Source: Saprospiraceae bacterium (GTDB taxonomy: Bacteria; Bacteroidota; Bacteroidia; Chitinophagales; Saprospiraceae). From it: DNA of 64,000 nucleotides. The stretch covers positions 372,001-436,000 of the forward strand of contig JADKDE010000002.1 in assembly GCA_016718505.1 (NCBI GenBank), given 5' to 3'. Below the pieces are notes generated by a model, which was not told where the DNA came from, ran no database searches, and saw only the letters and a program-made list of their open reading frames with translations. Positions 18,049 through 29,040 of this stretch are shown here, in pieces (position 1 is the stretch's first letter; each line of letters begins with the position of its first letter). The translations under genes and the position numbers were made by a program.

Positions 18049-18393
18049 ATGGATCACCAAACAATTAGAGATAATTCAATTATCAGTTATCTACTTTGGC
18101 AACAAAAACATTTAGGCAAAGGAATAGATGGGATTAAGAGTTTGAAGCATTTGAAGTTATTCGTATTTGGATATTCCAAAGCATTAGACGATGCGAAACT
18201 TGAGAATCCACTTTGGTACTTTTGGGTTTGGACTGAATCACACTTGGCAAATAGCAAGGACTCAAGTGAAGACTACTTTAGTTATTTATTAAAGAGTCAA
18301 AAAGATGATAAAGATGGATTGAACAATTTTTTTGAATTGCTTGAAACTTTCCTTAAGGATTTTAATCCAAATGATAGAATCTACCTTTCTTAA
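18049..18393 (+). CDS. Hypothetical protein, possible immunity protein
   Basis: 114 aa from ATG 18049 (an upstream ATG at 18034 lies within the preceding small ORF and is less likely). Helical, Trp-rich (LWYFWVWTESH), soluble, with no known domain. Its position right after a small acidic ORF, at the end of the toxin/immunity array but on the opposite strand, suggests a fifth cassette. The 415 bp after it hold an F1 repeat and a promoter-like motif, otherwise nothing I can identify. Confidence 0.5.
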   Translation: MDHQTIRDNSIISYLLWQQKHLGKGIDGIKSLKHLKLFVFGYSKALDDAKLENPLWYFWVWTESHLANSKDSSEDYFSYLLKSQKDDKDGLNNFFELLETFLKDFNPNDRIYLS

Positions 18394-18630
18394 CCTACCC
18401 AGCCAATTGTTGAATTAGCTTTTTAGTTTTAAAAGCATCGATAACTTACATAATGTTGCTTTTGACTTTTTATAGAGCAGCCACATTTTTCTGTAAGATG
18501 TCCTAAATTTCTTTTTAGTAAGCATGAATCCCCTCATTTGACCTATTTTAACCTAGATATATATCCACATAGCAGTGCTACAAAAACTTAACTTTAGTCT
18601 AAAAATAGCGGAGTCATCTGATACTCCCCA

Positions 18631-18735
18631 CAGCGCGTCAGCGACCGTAACGGCCTGCGTCAGCAGGGTCACGAAGGGACGGAACCCGTGAAGGGCGCGA
18701 CCCGAGCTCGCCTAGGAGGCGAGGAGGGGGACGCC
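18631..18735 (+). repeat. F1 repeat, copy C (plus orientation)
   Basis: Contains GCGCGTCAGCG, GGGACGGAACCC, GGCGCGACCCGAG and the terminus GGGGGACGCC. It lacks the first GGTCTC hairpin of other copies. It lies upstream of the asparaginase gene and marks the right edge of the accessory island. Confidence 0.7.
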
Positions 18736-18774
18736 AAGAAAAAAACTACCATATTATGTGTACAAAAAAAAGTG

Positions 18775-18782
18775 TATATTTG
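18775..18782 (+). promoter_or_regulatory. Promoter -7 element TATATTTG
   Basis: Matches the Bacteroidota -7 consensus TAnnTTTG, 27 bp before the asparaginase start. I see no clear -33 TTG box at the usual distance. Confidence 0.4.
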
Positions 18783-18809
18783 TGCAATAACCACCAAGTT
18801 TGATTCGCT

Positions 18810-19772
18810 ATGAAAAGAAACGATTTTATGAGATATACGGCCCAACTGGGTTTCGTAGGTGTTTTGTTCAAGGATTTTCGATGGGCAAAGGAAGCACCAA
18901 AATCTGAAATGCCGCTCATCGTTTCTACTTGGCATACGGGCATAAAGGCCAATAGGGCGGCTTGGGACGATCTCGCAAAGGGTGGAACGGCCATCGATGC
19001 GGTGGAGACTACGGCCAAGGTGGAAGAAGCGGATCCAAACAATCAATCGGTGGGGCTAGGCGGAAGACCCGATAGGGATGGACATGTTACGCTGGATGCT
19101 TGTATTATGGATCACAAGGGCCAAGCTGGGAGTGTGGCATTTTTGGAGGGAATAGTGCATCCAATTTCAGTGGCTAGAAGGGTCATGGAGAAAACGCCTC
19201 ACGTCATTCTTGCGGGTGAAGGGGCGAAACAATTCGCTCTGGCGGAGGGTTTTGTCGAGACCGACTTACTTACCGAGAAGTCCAAAAAGGAATGGAAGGA
19301 ATGGCTCAAAACGGCTCAATACAAACCTGTTATCAACGTAGAAAGTCATGATACCATAGGAATACTGGCCTTGGATATGCAAGGACATCTAGCAGGAGCT
19401 TGTACGACTTCTGGACTGGCTTACAAGATGCACGGTAGGGTAGGAGACTCCCCGATCATCGGAGCGGGGCTTTTTGTAGATGGCGAAGTTGGGGCTTGTA
19501 CTTGTTCAGGGCTGGGGGAGTTGGTGCTGAAAACGCTGGGTTCTTTTCTAGTGGTGGAGTTCATGCGTCAAGGCAAATCGCCCACACAAGCTTGCAAAAA
19601 AGCCATCGAGCGCATTGTTGCTAAGATTCCTAATTATCGGGAGGCACAAGTCGGTTTTGTGGCGATAGACAAGCACGGCAGACACGGTGCCTATGCTATA
19701 CAACCAGGCTTTGAATATGCGCTAAAAACAACAACTCAAGAAATCATCATAAAATCCAAATCGTATCTATAA
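18810..19772 (+). CDS. Glycosylasparaginase / isoaspartyl peptidase family (Ntn hydrolase)
   Basis: Ntn hydrolase of the N4-(beta-N-acetylglucosaminyl)-L-asparaginase family, 320 aa, made as a precursor that cleaves itself to expose a threonine nucleophile. The expected site is SHDTIGILALD at about residues 180-190, with the nucleophile Thr in HDT. GGRPDRDGHVTLDA in the alpha chain and the CTTSGLAYKMHGRVGDSPI substrate-binding segment after the nucleophile also fit. An N-terminal stretch KRNDFMRYTAQLGFVGVLF could be an export signal. The stop is followed immediately by the LuxR regulator. Confidence 0.88.
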   Translation: MKRNDFMRYTAQLGFVGVLFKDFRWAKEAPKSEMPLIVSTWHTGIKANRAAWDDLAKGGTAIDAVETTAKVEEADPNNQSVGLGGRPDRDGHVTLDACIMDHKGQAGSVAFLEGIVHPISVARRVMEKTPHVILAGEGAKQFALAEGFVETDLLTEKSKKEWKEWLKTAQYKPVINVESHDTIGILALDMQGHLAGACTTSGLAYKMHGRVGDSPIIGAGLFVDGEVGACTCSGLGELVLKTLGSFLVVEFMRQGKSPTQACKKAIERIVAKIPNYREAQVGFVAIDKHGRHGAYAIQPGFEYALKTTTQEIIIKSKSYL

Positions 19773-20465
19773 ATGGGTGCAACAGAAAAATCAAATTTGC
19801 TTATCATCGACCCTTGTCCGCTGCTGGCGGATGCCTTGAAAATCGCGATCAAGCAGTCGGCCTTGCTGAGTTCAAGGATAGTGGACATCTTTGCTGTGTA
19901 TTCTGCGGCCGATTTGGAGGCCTTTTTGGCCGAACATGAGATTGATATGATCATCATGGATCATTTGGTCGCAGGCAATGAAGAAGGGCGTCTGATCAAG
20001 TGGTTTCGACAGAAATTCGGTGCCATTAGGATCCTTGTTTTTAGTCACTATCCGAACCAACAAGATTTCAAAGATGCATTGAAAAATAGGGCGGATGGCT
20101 TCGCACTCAAAACCTCCACTTGGGAGGTATTCGAATCCTATATCGTTCGTGTATTGCAAGGAGAGATCGTGATGGGCGAGGGCGTTTCTATCGGTAATAT
20201 AGGCAATCCAGCTACACCACCGACGTCCAACAATCCCAATACGCACCCCGACAAGCAGTATATCAAAAATCAATTGACCAAGCGAGAAATCGAAATATTG
20301 CACTTACTTGCTGAGGCAAAATCTAACAAGGAAATAGGGAAAATGCTCTTTATTTCGGATAAAACTGTAGTGGTTCACCGAAAGAACATCATGCGCAAAT
20401 TCAACGTAAATTCTATCTTGCAATTGATTAAGTCAGCCAATGAAATAGGTCTGGTGGATATCTAA
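19773..20465 (+). CDS. Two-component response regulator, LuxR/NarL family
   Basis: 230 aa. Receiver domain 8-125 with acidic D13, phospho-acceptor D63 (IIMDHL), S91 and K113 in the expected order, then a Pro/Asn linker and a GerE-type helix-turn-helix (about 165-225: LTKREIEILHLLAEAKSNKEI). No cognate histidine kinase is adjacent. It starts directly at the asparaginase stop, so the two share a transcript. The promoter target is unknown. Confidence 0.9.
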   Translation: MGATEKSNLLIIDPCPLLADALKIAIKQSALLSSRIVDIFAVYSAADLEAFLAEHEIDMIIMDHLVAGNEEGRLIKWFRQKFGAIRILVFSHYPNQQDFKDALKNRADGFALKTSTWEVFESYIVRVLQGEIVMGEGVSIGNIGNPATPPTSNNPNTHPDKQYIKNQLTKREIEILHLLAEAKSNKEIGKMLFISDKTVVVHRKNIMRKFNVNSILQLIKSANEIGLVDI

Positions 20466-20478
20466 TACAAAGTGAGTC

Positions 20479-21366
20479 TTAAGCCAACACGCGTAGTTTT
20501 TCAGGCAGTATCGAGAGTTTTATATGAGTGGGATGCCCTCGAACTTCCCCGTCTATATGCATGGGCATGTCGTCCAAATTGTGCAAAATCACATCCGCCA
20601 CTTGAAACACATTCATGCCATTGCGCAGACCTTCATCCCAAACCGTCGGCTTGATGGATTTGAATGCCAACTGGGCTATTATATCGGCAATCATCCGTGC
20701 ATTCGAACAGTTGCTCGTGATGAGTAGATCCATCAGCCCATCCTCGAGTTCTGCATGTGGCGTTAGTGAAAAGTTGTTGCCATACTGACGACTATTGGCG
20801 AATGACACTTGAAAAGCCGAGAACTCAACGGCTTTTTGATCGATTTCGATGGCAAAGCGACTCATTTTATCCTTCAACAACACGGGTGTTGCGATCTTTA
20901 AGTAGTTCAGAAAACCTCGTTTTCCACTCGATTCGAAGCGCTCTGCGATGACCGCATCCAGCCCTACTCCTCCGAGATTAAAACACATCGAATCATTGAC
21001 TCCGATCACGTCCAGCGGCCGCCAATTACCCTCTTTCACTTTAGCCATGAGCTTCGAAACAGATTGGTTCAGACCCAACGTTCGCGCCAAGCCATTGCCA
21101 GATCCAAAAGGCAATATGCCCATTATTTTCTCCGTTCCAGCTAGGGCACTAGCGGCTGCATTGATGGTGCCATCTCCACCGATGACGATATAAAATATTT
21201 CGTTACAGGCATCAATAGCTACACGAATTTCGTCTGGGTTTAGAGTGGTTTCTATAAAATTTGGTAAAATGCCTTCACGCTTACAAGCTGCTTCTAACTC
21301 GCCGATTATATGTCCTTTATCCTTCCCCCCAGATATGGGGTTTACCACAAAACAAATTCGATTCAT
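20479..21366 (-). CDS. Diacylglycerol kinase-like lipid kinase (YegS/DagK type)
   Basis: 295 aa lipid kinase of the DAGK catalytic family (DgkB/YegS type), phosphorylating diacylglycerol or a related lipid at the inner membrane face. Motifs: VNPISGGKDKG at about 8-18, nucleotide-binding GGDGTINAAASAL at about 63-75, PFGSGNGLARTLG at about 86-98, and GLMDLL with the metal-site DG. Convergent with the regulator gene, 13 bp between stops. Confidence 0.9.
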   Translation of the reverse strand: MNRICFVVNPISGGKDKGHIIGELEAACKREGILPNFIETTLNPDEIRVAIDACNEIFYIVIGGDGTINAAASALAGTEKIMGILPFGSGNGLARTLGLNQSVSKLMAKVKEGNWRPLDVIGVNDSMCFNLGGVGLDAVIAERFESSGKRGFLNYLKIATPVLLKDKMSRFAIEIDQKAVEFSAFQVSFANSRQYGNNFSLTPHAELEDGLMDLLITSNCSNARMIADIIAQLAFKSIKPTVWDEGLRNGMNVFQVADVILHNLDDMPMHIDGEVRGHPTHIKLSILPEKLRVLA

Positions 21367-21420
21367 TGGCAGTACATCAAGTCGAAAAATACGTGAAAGC
21401 AGTCATCATAATTATTATTT

Positions 21421-21543
21421 GGGCGTATCCCTCACCTCGCCTAGAGGTCGAGTTCGGTCGGTGTATTTCGGAGTTCCGTCTCGTCTATGGACGAGACCGA
21501 CTGCGTCGTCCTCCATCCACCTTACGCGCTCACAAATGGCCTA
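21421..21543 (-). repeat. F1 repeat, copy D (minus orientation)
   Basis: Begins at the TAG stop of atpG and reads away from it: GAGCGCGTAAG, GGTCTCG, GAGACGGA, and the end GGGATACGCCC. Same relation to the preceding gene as copies A and E. Confidence 0.8.
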
Positions 21544-22419
21544 GAGAGCTGCCGCACCCCCTACGATCTCCGAAAGTTCCTTTGTGATGGCTTCTTGACG
21601 AGCTTTGTTATAATTTATTCTCAAGTCTATCAATAAACCTTCAGCATTCTCGGTTGCTTTATCCATAGCTGTCATTCTCGCACCATGCTCAGAAGCGATG
21701 GTATCGAGGACACATTTTTGGAATTGTGTTTGAAGGATATTGGGTATCAAAGTCTTGAGCAATTGTTCTTTCGATGGCTCAAAAATATAATCTGATTTGG
21801 TTTTAGAAGCGGTGGCTTCCAATCTCTTCACAGGCAAGAACTGCTCAGTCTCAGCGAATTGCATCGCAGCATTTTTAAAACGACCATAAGAAATGGTTAC
21901 CAAATCGTATTTAGCAGCAACAAACTCATCCATAACTGATTGAGAAGCGATGGCTACGTTGTCAAAACTTGGATCATTGTACGTCAAAACGTAATCACTG
22001 ATAATGGTACACTCTGGGTATCTTTTTCTAAAAAAATCAAATCCTTTCTTGCCAATGCAAAAAATGGTAAGTTTTCCATTCTTTCTCACTTCAGAAAGTT
22101 CAGAATCGATGGTGGCTACCGCTGACTTAATGATATTGGTATTGAAAGCTCCACACAAACCCCTGCTAGAAGTGACTACTACGACACAGGCAGTTTTGAT
22201 TTCTCTTTGGACACCATAAGCACCACCAGCATCTCCCTCCAGATTCGCCATGATATTCGAAAGTATCTGGCTTAACTTGACAGAATAAGGCCTCATTTGA
22301 ACGATAGCATTCTGCGCCTTTCTAAGTTTGGCAGCAGAAACCATCTTCATCGCTTTGGTGATTTGCTGCGTACCTATAACTGATTTAATTCTCTCGCGGA
22401 CTTCTTTAAGATTGGCCAT
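21541..22419 (-). CDS. atpG: ATP synthase F1 subunit gamma
   Basis: Central shaft of the F1 rotor, 292 aa. The N-terminal helix MANLKEVRERIKSVIGTQQITKAMKMVSAAK is typical, as is the C-terminal helix with MTAMDKATENAEGLI-like sequence (residues about 240-256) and YNKARQEAITKELSEIVGGA. Last gene of the atpBEFHAG operon. atpD and atpC are not in this window, consistent with the split arrangement in many Bacteroidota. The F1-D repeat directly follows and may act in 3'-end formation. Confidence 0.95.
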   Translation of the reverse strand: MANLKEVRERIKSVIGTQQITKAMKMVSAAKLRKAQNAIVQMRPYSVKLSQILSNIMANLEGDAGGAYGVQREIKTACVVVVTSSRGLCGAFNTNIIKSAVATIDSELSEVRKNGKLTIFCIGKKGFDFFRKRYPECTIISDYVLTYNDPSFDNVAIASQSVMDEFVAAKYDLVTISYGRFKNAAMQFAETEQFLPVKRLEATASKTKSDYIFEPSKEQLLKTLIPNILQTQFQKCVLDTIASEHGARMTAMDKATENAEGLLIDLRINYNKARQEAITKELSEIVGGAAAL

Positions 22420-22456
22420 AAATATTAGGTCAAAAGCGTTGGATTATAAAAAAATT

Positions 22457-24040
<1,584 letters not shown>

Positions 24041-24068
24041 ATCCTGATTATTTTATTTTTATTTAAAA

Positions 24069-24606
24069 TTATGCTTTAAAAGTCTTTCTCATTTTGTCCA
24101 AAGTATATGCAATGCTTGCATTATATTCTTGTTGATTGTATTCTAAAATAAATCCTCCGATGATGGCTGGATTTATTATAGAGCTTATTTCAATGGTTTT
24201 ACCTGGCAATAGTTCGCCCAATTTTTTAGATATCTGTGCATTGATATCTGGAGTGGTAGCTTCCGCAGTTGTAACCTTTAACTTGGATGATACCGTGATC
24301 TTTGCGATTGATATCTAGGACAGCGTTGGCAATTTCTCCCAATGTTTTCTCACGTCCTTTGTCGGTCATTAGTTCTAAGAACTTCATAGTCAAAGGGTTG
24401 ATTTTTCCATCAAAAAGCGCTTTGAATATTTGTTTCTTTTTACTGGCGTGAACGATAGGAGAGTTCAGCATCAAAGCCAAATCTTTATTTTTTACACACT
24501 CTGCGATATACTTCATGTCATCCACGATATTTTGACCCGTTGCATGTTCTTTAGCAAGGCCCATAATCGATTTGGCATATCGCTCTGCTACTTTTGAATT
24601 ACTCAT
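24069..24606 (-). CDS. atpH: ATP synthase F1 subunit delta, apparent frameshift
   Basis: Peripheral stalk subunit joining F1 to the b dimer. The first frame gives MSNSKVAERYAKSIMGLAK to GIIQVKG, then goes wrong. Removing one G of the GG at 24275-24276 restores VKVTTAEATTPDINAQ and continues through PGKTIEISSIINPAIIGGF to FKA and a TAA at 24069-24071. The repaired product is 178 aa, the normal length. Flanked by intact atpF and atpA. I read the break as a one-base sequence error or very recent mutation. Confidence 0.88.
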
Positions 24607-24614
24607 TTTGTGGA

Positions 24615-25127
24615 TTAGTTCATTTTTATATCAGAAACCAATTGTTGTACGAATTGCATGTGGTCAGCATTGGATTTTAGTTCTTTTTTGACCAATTTTT
24701 CTGCAATATCTACGGCAATTTTACCAGTTTGATTTTTTAATTCTACGATGGCTGCCTTTTTCTGGTTTTCGATTTCAGCAGTAGCAGTAGTGACTATTTT
24801 TTGAGCTTCTTCTATGGCTTTAACCTTGGCATCCTTGATGATGCTTTCTTTCATCTCTTTTGCCTCCTTTAGGATAGAAGCTTTTTCTTCTCTAGCTAGG
24901 GCCAAAAGCTGTTCGTTTTCGTTTTTCATTTTAGCCATTTCAAGCTTGATCGATTCAGCTTCATTTAAAGCGTCAGCGATGGTTTTTTCTCTCTCTCCAA
25001 GAGCCTTAGCTATGGGTTTGAAAGCAAGTTTTCCAAGAACCAACCAAACGAACAAAAAGATAAGGGTCGTCCAAAAAAAGATTCCATAATCAGGAATGAT
25101 AGGCGAAAAATCTGTTAAAAATATCAT
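24615..25127 (-). CDS. atpF: ATP synthase F0 subunit b
   Basis: 170 aa. One N-terminal membrane helix (FFWTTLIFLFVWLVLGKLAF, about 18-37), then a long charged helix rich in Lys, Glu and Ala, as in the b dimer stalk. Eight bases before atpH and about 80 bp after atpE. Intact. Confidence 0.95.
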   Translation of the reverse strand: MIFLTDFSPIIPDYGIFFWTTLIFLFVWLVLGKLAFKPIAKALGEREKTIADALNEAESIKLEMAKMKNENEQLLALAREEKASILKEAKEMKESIIKDAKVKAIEEAQKIVTTATAEIENQKKAAIVELKNQTGKIAVDIAEKLVKKELKSNADHMQFVQQLVSDIKMN

Positions 25128-25209
25128 ATTAAAAATACTCGATAATCAATTAAAAAAGAAGGAAATCAACCAACCAACCGTTGGCCAATTTCCTCAAATA
25201 CGATTTTCT

Positions 25210-25428
<219 letters not shown>

Positions 25429-25442
25429 TTATTAAAAAAAAA

Positions 25443-26812
25443 TTAATGATGGTCATCATGAGCATGTGTTTCCACTGCTGCTCCGATATATAACGACGTC
25501 AATAGTGCAAATATGAATGCTTGCAAAAACGCCACGAATAATTCTAAAAAGTTCATAGCAAAAACAAATGGCACCCCGATAGCTCCACCTGTTATCGCAC
25601 CTCCCATTTCGGTTCCATTTTACCCATGATAAAAATCAAACCTATCAAGCTCAATATAATGATGTGGCCTGCTGCGATATTTGCGAACAACCGCACCATC
25701 AAGGTAAACGGCTTGATGAAAATACCAGCTATTTCAATGGGTGTTAATAATAATTTTACAGCCCATGGAACTCCTGGCATCCACAAGATATGCATCCAGT
25801 AATCTTTCGTGCCATTAAGAGTCACAATAATAAAGGTAAACAAGGCCAAAACCATTGTGGTACCTATGTTCCCAGTTACATTGGCGCCTCCTGGAAAAAA
25901 CGGTACGATTCCTAGCAAATTGTTAAGTAATATGAAGAAAAATACTGAGCAAACAAATGGAAAAAACTTTTCCCATTTTTCTCCAATAGATGGCTTTACA
26001 ACGTCGTCTCTTAGGAAAACCAAAAAGACTTCGAAGAAATTTTGTGCACCATTTGGGGCAATATTCGATGATTTCTTATACTTACTTGCAACATATAAAA
26101 AGATGATACAAAGTATAAGCGCTGACAATAACATAGTAAATACATTTTTCGAAATGGAAAAATCATACCAGGATGTTGATCCAATCAAGGTACTAGCTTT
26201 CTCTAGTTCTATTTTTTCGCCATGTGCGAAAGCGTATATCTTGTCACCTTCACGTTCTGTATAATCTATATGTTCAATAGATCGTTGAGCTGGATTTAAA
26301 ATTCTTCTTGCAACTCCATTATCCAGAACAAATCCCTTTACAGCTTTGTGACCGTGCTCGAATGCACTTGACATAAAAGTATGCATTCCCTCATCTTTGG
26401 TATAAAAGATACAAGGCAGAGGAATGCTGGTGTGTCCAAATAGATGAAATTCATTCGCATTGGAGATATGATCCATCATCATATCTGTGTAAGAAGTTTC
26501 CTTTTTGTTTGCTGTTACACCATGGGATTCACCTGCAGCTGGTGAGTGCTGATCAGCATGAGTTTCTCCTTCGTGGGTAGATTGGGTATGGTCGTCGGTT
26601 GTATGATTAGGTGTGGAAGTGGCAACTTGCGCAGACAAATCGTTAACACCCCATACTCCGATATTGAGGCAAAAAAAGACAATTATAATATTCCTTAAAT
26701 ACAAACTCACAAGAAAATAATTTAATACGAGTACAAAAAGAGGCGCTGATTTTGTCATCAAAAGAGATACCTCCCTCAAAAACTTGCGCAAAGGTACAAT
26801 TTGTATGACCAA
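25443..26812 (-). CDS. atpB: ATP synthase F0 subunit a, apparent frameshift near the C-terminus
   Basis: Proton-channel subunit. The first frame covers a His-rich N-terminal region, FFPFVCSVFFFILLNNLLG, and the essential arginine in LMVRLFANIAAGH. It then ends at 25592 with a wrong tail after MGKMEP. Adding one base at about 25607-25609 (AAA to AAAA) restores MGGAITGGAIGVPFVFAMN, the last two helices and the end ETHAHDDHH at 25443. The repaired length is about 456 aa from ATG 26812; the true start may lie further in, just before the hydrophobic segment NIIIVFFCLNIGVWGV. The long His-rich extension is an oddity of this protein. Confidence 0.88.
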
Positions 26813-27053
26813 AAATAAAATATTAAATAAAAATAATTATTAAAGAATTTTCCATTTTTCATTTTGCAATTTTATTTGGAGCACTGCAGTGGAAAATGGG
26901 TGGAGACGAAGGTTCTTTTAATTAATTAGGATATTCTTTGCAAAGATTTTTTCTTAATATGTAATTAATTAATATCTATTAGTATTGAAATATCCGACAT
27001 TTCGCCTAATACTCGCCATTAATTTTGGGTTATTATTCATCAAAATATATGTT

Positions 27054-27539
27054 ATGAAAAATTTATTTGTTGTAATGACAATGTGTTTAGCGAATTTGGG
27101 ATTTAGGCAAATCTCTGAATTAAGTACTGTTAAATCAAGAACCATAACTCTTAAGCTGTTTGGTGGTAAAAAAATTTCTGGGAAGCTTTCCTTGCTTGGA
27201 GAGGATAGCATTTATATCAGAAGGGGCAATAATTCCATCAAAGCGGTTAGCGTTGAAGATGTCAATCGCATTAGGGTTAATACGAGTTGGATGAGTAAAA
27301 CAGGAGGTGCATTTCTTGGCATGGGCTTAGGAATGATCCCTGCTATTATTTCCTTTACCAAGGACTCTTTGGATGGGTCAATTGTGGGTGCGATTACGCT
27401 ACTTATTGGTATGATCATAGGTGGGTTTTTAGGAGCATGGTTTGGCAAGGCTGATGAATTGTTTGATATTCGTGGGAATAAAAATAGATATAATGAACAG
27501 ACAAGAGCCATCAAAAAATTTACATTTGATGATTTTTAG
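27054..27539 (+). CDS. Secreted or membrane hypothetical protein with glycine-zipper helices
   Basis: 161 aa from ATG 27054, which opens a signal-like stretch (MKNLFVVMTMCLANLGFRQ); an upstream in-frame ATG at 26985 would hide it. The middle (about 30-75) is a small beta domain (KLFGGKKISGKLSLLGEDSIYI). Two glycine-rich hydrophobic segments then follow (GGAFLGMGLGMIPAII and GAITLLIGMIIGGFLGAWFG), which would form a membrane hairpin. No function recognised. Confidence 0.6.
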   Translation: MKNLFVVMTMCLANLGFRQISELSTVKSRTITLKLFGGKKISGKLSLLGEDSIYIRRGNNSIKAVSVEDVNRIRVNTSWMSKTGGAFLGMGLGMIPAIISFTKDSLDGSIVGAITLLIGMIIGGFLGAWFGKADELFDIRGNKNRYNEQTRAIKKFTFDDF

Positions 27540-27745
27540 AAGACTCAATGTTGTTTGATGCAAAATAATGGAAAGTAAATGACCGACCTAACTTCGAAAA
27601 TGGCTATGTTTTCGTTTTTTATACATAAAAAGTGCCCCCTTTGACAATATTAGGATTCAGTTGAATATCTTTGATAAAAAATAAATGGCTATAGCTTTTT
27701 ATACAGTTTTTGGTTAAAAAATCGTTTGCTTCAAAATTAAAATAC

Positions 27746-28260
27746 ATGAATATTAAAAGTTTGGAATCTAAATTTAATACTGTTGTATTTATCATGGTAT
27801 TATTTAATTTTTTAGTGGAAATATCAAAGCACAAAAGCCGATCGAGGTTTGGAAATGGAAGAACATGGAGCAGCACCTTGACAAGAGTAATGATACGATC
27901 TATGTGGTAAATTTTTGGGCAACTTGGTGTCGCCCCTGTGTCAAGGAATTACCGCATTTTATGAAGCTAAATGAGAAATATAAAAATAAAAAATTCAAGA
28001 TGATCTTGGCTTCATTGGATGCTAAAAGCATGATTAAGTCCAAACTTGAGCCATTCGTCCATATCAATCAAATAGGCATCGAAACCATTTTGCTCGATGA
28101 ACCAAATTACAATCGCTGGATATCCAAGGTAGATAAATCCTGGGAAGGTTCTATACCAGCAACAGCTGTGTGGCAGGGTGAAAATTGGATTTTTATTGAA
28201 GATTCTTTTGAACTTTATAGCGATTTGCAAAATATAATTGATAAATTTGAAATTCATTAA
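27746..28260 (+). CDS. TlpA-like thioredoxin-fold protein, apparent frameshift in the signal peptide
   Basis: Periplasmic thiol-disulfide protein of the TlpA/ResA type. The active site is WATWCRPC in VVNFWATWCRPCVKELPHF. The clean frame starts only at 27865. Upstream in a second frame, ATG 27746 begins a signal peptide (NTVVFIMVLFNFLVEIS). Adding one A to the AAA at 27826-27828 joins them as SKAQKPIEVWKWKNM, with a plausible cleavage after the AQ region. The repaired product is 171 aa. The next gene, also thioredoxin-like, follows after 9 bp. Confidence 0.75.
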
Positions 28261-28269
28261 AATTTTAAT

Positions 28270-29040
28270 ATGAAAGGAATATTTTTAGCGTTGATTTTTA
28301 TCGTTTCGTCTTCCGCTTTTGCTCAAATTGAAATGCCATTGACAAAAAATTCAGTGATGAAAAAAGATGGCACATACGGAGATCAAAAAGGAAAACAAAG
28401 TCCTCCGCCAGCTGATGTCATGCCTCCCAAAGAGCCAATTCCTGTGCTACAACATGACCCAGCGCAAATAGGTAACAAAAAACGCCCAACAGTAGAAGCT
28501 GAGCCCGTTCTCAAAATTGGCGATAAGATCATTACTTTCAGTTTGAAGAATGTCGATGGCAAAAATTACAATATTTCGAATGCCAAAAAGAAAAAGGCTT
28601 ATTGCATTATTTTTACTTGCAACCATTGCCCATTTTCAGTCAAATATGAAGATCGAATCATAGCCCTCCACAAAAAATACGGTTCAAAAGTGGAGTTCGT
28701 GGCTATAAATCCCAACGACCCTTCGATCGTAGAGGAAGATAGCTATGAGAATATGATCATTCGCGCTAAGGAGAAAAACTTTAAATTCCCTTATTTATTC
28801 GATGAAGGTCAGTTTATAATGAAGGCTTATGGGGCGAGAAAAACCCCGCATATTTTCTTGTTTGACAAAGATTATAAATTGGCTTATATGGGTGGTATTG
28901 ACGATAATTCGGATGATCCCGAATCAGTGGAGCAGCCATACTTAGCGAATGCCATTGATGCTTTATTGAAGGGCCAAAAACCAGATGTTGAGATAACCAA
29001 AGCGATTGGATGTTCAGTCAAAGTAAAGAAAAAGTCCTAG
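28270..29040 (+). CDS. Exported redoxin (AhpC/TSA-like) protein
   Basis: 256 aa. A signal peptide (GIFLALIFIVSSSAFAQ) is followed by a Pro-rich linker, then a thioredoxin-fold domain from about 75 with FTCNHCPFSVKYEDRI, where CNHC is the redox pair. YGARKTPHIFLFDKDY carries the cis-proline region. Such CNHCPF proteins are usually called thioredoxin family proteins of unknown substrate. Paired with the upstream TlpA-like gene, so both probably act in periplasmic disulfide handling. Confidence 0.85.
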   Translation: MKGIFLALIFIVSSSAFAQIEMPLTKNSVMKKDGTYGDQKGKQSPPPADVMPPKEPIPVLQHDPAQIGNKKRPTVEAEPVLKIGDKIITFSLKNVDGKNYNISNAKKKKAYCIIFTCNHCPFSVKYEDRIIALHKKYGSKVEFVAINPNDPSIVEEDSYENMIIRAKEKNFKFPYLFDEGQFIMKAYGARKTPHIFLFDKDYKLAYMGGIDDNSDDPESVEQPYLANAIDALLKGQKPDVEITKAIGCSVKVKKKS

